Positions 5,753 to 6,948 of a stretch of 6,948 bases of DNA are shown here, piece after piece (positions within the stretch are counted from its first letter, which is position 1; each line of letters opens with the position of its first letter). A program made the position numbers and the translations under genes. The stretch covers positions 1 to 6,948 of the forward strand of contig CBDVAM010000162.1 of the NCBI GenBank assembly GCA_965371965.1, in the 5' to 3' direction. Under the pieces are notes generated by a model that was not told the DNA's origin, did not search any database, and was given only the letters and a program-made list of their open reading frames with translations. Origin of the DNA: S146-42 sp965371965. GTDB taxonomy: Bacteria; Planctomycetota; Phycisphaerae; Phycisphaerales; UBA1924.

Positions 5753-5761
5753 TGCTAGAAT
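5753..5761 (+). promoter_or_regulatory. Extended -10 promoter candidate for the zinc-ribbon gene
   Basis: TGCTAGAAT matches the extended -10 form TGnTATAAT with one mismatch. No clear -35 sits 17 bases upstream, which an extended -10 can tolerate. Transcription would start near 5768 and leave a leader of about 70 bases. Confidence 0.4.
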
Positions 5762-5779
5762 CGAATGGCCTCAACTGGG

Positions 5780-5791
5780 TTCATATATGAA
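5780..5791. promoter_or_regulatory. 12-base perfect AT-rich palindrome before the zinc-ribbon gene
   Basis: TTCATATATGAA is fully self-complementary and stands out in GC-rich surroundings. It lies 20-30 bases past the -10 candidate, where a bound dimeric repressor could block transcription. No regulator can be named. Confidence 0.35.
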
Positions 5792-5838
5792 TCTCGCGCC
5801 GTCCTGCGTGGGCTCGTTTCCAACTGAAAGGACGTCAA

Positions 5839-6795
5839 ATGGGCAAGGCAAAGCCATGTCGATTCTGCGAGAACCCCGTTGCTCCCAACGCACGACGGTG
5901 CCCGGTTTGCGGTGGCAAGAAGCCATATCCAACGGACCCTCGGAGCGCCGCAATCGGCTGTCTTGTCACGGTAGTCGTGGCCGTCGCATTCCTTACGTGG
6001 GGGATGATGACAAAGGAAGGTCGCGACGCCCGCCGGGCACCGAGCGAAGCTCAGGTGCAGCTACGGGATGCTCCGCCATCAGCCACCAAACCGCATGTGG
6101 CCAACCCCTTTGCCAAGGCAGAGCTTCTCTTCGACACTGCCAGGGCCCAACGGGGCAGTCGGCTTTTCTCGAAAATCACTGCGAGTTACCCTGAACTCGA
6201 TGAGTTCTACAGACACGTGGACAGACGAGGGCTTGATCGCGGCTTCGCTGCATTCATCAGCGTTCCGATCGACTCATGGAATGAACTGGACCCAGAACAA
6301 CGGCTCGACCTCGGACACTTCATGTCACGCGAGTCATCATTCAACGGATGGGCGATCTACGTCGGTGCAATCGATGACGGGGATGTTCTTCTTGACTCCA
6401 CCGGATTGAGTAGTCGAGACTGGGATCATCGACGCGATCCCGATGCCCGCTACGAAGCGCTCGCCGACCATCGCGAGGACACGGAAAAGCGAATCGCCCT
6501 CCATCGTGCGATGGCCGAAGGGGATCCGGGTCCGGTCACTGGTACGACTGCGTGGCTCCTGTACACGGAGGCCAGAGAGCTAGTACGGGAGCGACTGAAG
6601 AGCCCACGCGGTGCCGTATTCTCGGATCGCGCATCCGTATCCGTGCGGCGGCTCTATGACGGTGCTATCGAAGTGTTGGGATGGGTCGAAGCCGAGAACA
6701 GCTTCGGAGCATCCATCCGTACCCACTGGACGGCCACCATCCGGGCCGCTGGTATCGGTGATTGGTCGTTGATATCCCTGCAAACAAACCCGTGA
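5839..6795 (+). CDS. Zinc-ribbon, single-TM protein of unknown function
   Basis: A 318-residue protein. Seen: an N-terminal zinc ribbon with Cys7, Cys10, Cys21 and Cys24 (CRFC...CPVC); one membrane helix at about 36-57 (AIGCLVTVVVAVAFLTWGMM); a polar linker to about 90; a central segment (about 94-190) with WNELDPEQRLDLGHFM and GWAIYVGAIDDGDVLLD; and a C-terminal segment (about 238-315) with LVRERLKSP and GWVEAENSFGASIRTHWT. I recall that last pattern from many small zinc-ribbon membrane proteins of unknown role, where it reads like VKxRLKSPSTA followed by VDAQNSFGAxxRT. With the ribbon in the cytoplasm, the C-terminal domains would be outside. Start: ATG with AAAGGA six bases upstream. Third-position GC is lower than in the pyrophosphatase by eye, and GCTCTG hairpins lie on both sides, so horizontal acquisition is possible. 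No biochemical function is assigned. Confidence 0.85.
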   Translation: MGKAKPCRFCENPVAPNARRCPVCGGKKPYPTDPRSAAIGCLVTVVVAVAFLTWGMMTKEGRDARRAPSEAQVQLRDAPPSATKPHVANPFAKAELLFDTARAQRGSRLFSKITASYPELDEFYRHVDRRGLDRGFAAFISVPIDSWNELDPEQRLDLGHFMSRESSFNGWAIYVGAIDDGDVLLDSTGLSSRDWDHRRDPDARYEALADHREDTEKRIALHRAMAEGDPGPVTGTTAWLLYTEARELVRERLKSPRGAVFSDRASVSVRRLYDGAIEVLGWVEAENSFGASIRTHWTATIRAAGIGDWSLISLQTNP

Positions 6796-6842
6796 CTCGA
6801 TGAGAGCCGATTCTGAGAACGTACATGTTGAAGATCATCGAG
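6796..6842 (+). terminator. 8-bp stem directly after the zinc-ribbon gene
   Basis: CTCGATGA (6796-6803), the base right after the TGA stop, is perfectly complementary to TCATCGAG (6835-6842). The loop is 31 bases. No T-tract follows. The large loop makes it a weak terminator candidate, but its position echoes the hairpin that follows the NYN stop. Confidence 0.3.
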
Positions 6843-6876
6843 CGTTGTGGAGTCGCGAGAATCCCCGGGGGCCGAG

Positions 6877-6912
6877 TGCTATGGCCACTGCTCTGAGTGA
6901 CACTATGTAGCA
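6877..6912 (+). repeat. GCTCTG-loop hairpin repeat, copy 2 (diverged)
   Basis: CACT (6886-6889), loop GCTCTG (6890-6895), AGTG (6896-6899), closed further out by TGCTA (6877-6881) and TAGCA (6908-6912). It shares ATGGCCAC and the loop with copy 1. Where copy 1 has CACG/CGTG, copy 2 has CACT/AGTG, so a G-C pair has become T-A. The middle of the stem has decayed. It lies 81 bases after the zinc-ribbon stop, comparable to copy 1 after the NYN stop. Confidence 0.6.
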
Positions 6913-6948
6913 GGCCTCCAATCGTGTTCTTGTGCGAGATCGGCTCGA
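6913..6948. other. Right edge, no feature seen
   Basis: The last 36 bases show no start, domain or repeat that I can support. Confidence 0.5.

Noticed and set aside
5601..6194. 197-codon frame overlapping the start of the zinc-ribbon gene
   Set aside because: It has no domain, crosses the hairpin repeat, and runs in another frame over a gene with clear CxxC motifs, a membrane helix and a good ribosome site.
5650..6912. Insertion sequence or transposon bounded by the two hairpins
   Set aside because: The hairpins are in direct orientation, no transposase is present and no target duplication was seen. A repeat family is a better reading, though a passively moved cassette cannot be excluded.

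Overview
The window looks like part of a planctomycete chromosome, most likely from the Phycisphaerae. The evidence is high GC with strong GC at third codon positions in the housekeeping genes, an unusually long planctomycete-style membrane pyrophosphatase, a YacP/NYN protein ending in an acidic tail and a DM-KW motif, and GCTCTG-loop hairpins that recall planctomycete dispersed repeats. These are recognition-level judgements; no search was run. TGA ends several intact genes here, so the standard code applies.

Layout: (1) 1-91, minus: the first 30 codons of a secreted protein that continues off the left edge. (2) 92-702: about 610 bases with no convincing gene, holding several small hairpins. 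(3) 703-1398, plus: a class I SAM methyltransferase reading frame broken by one in-frame TGA at codon 82, where a Trp TGG would be expected. (4) 1423-1454: a hairpin between convergent 3' ends. (5) 1485-4331, minus: a 948-residue ion-pumping pyrophosphatase with K+-dependent and Na+-type sequence marks and two large loop insertions. (6) 4531-4776, minus: ribosomal protein bS21 with a clear Rho-independent terminator and a good sigma-70-type promoter. (7) 4815-5594, plus: a YacP/Rae1-like NYN-domain protein divergent from rpsU. (8) 5595-6948: a zinc-ribbon, single-TM protein of unknown function (5839-6795), with a GCTCTG-loop hairpin on each side.

How the genes relate: bS21 and the NYN protein share a divergent control region, and both plausibly act at the ribosome or on RNA. 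The pyrophosphatase is a bioenergetic gene cut off from rpsU by the terminator. The methyltransferase and zinc-ribbon genes look like accessory genes with lower third-position GC by eye. No phage, CRISPR, transposase, rRNA or tRNA was seen.

The observations most worth a second look are the two GCTCTG hairpins, which differ by a compensatory base-pair swap and flank the zinc-ribbon gene; the in-frame TGA in the methyltransferase; and the roughly 155- and 45-residue insertions in the pyrophosphatase.
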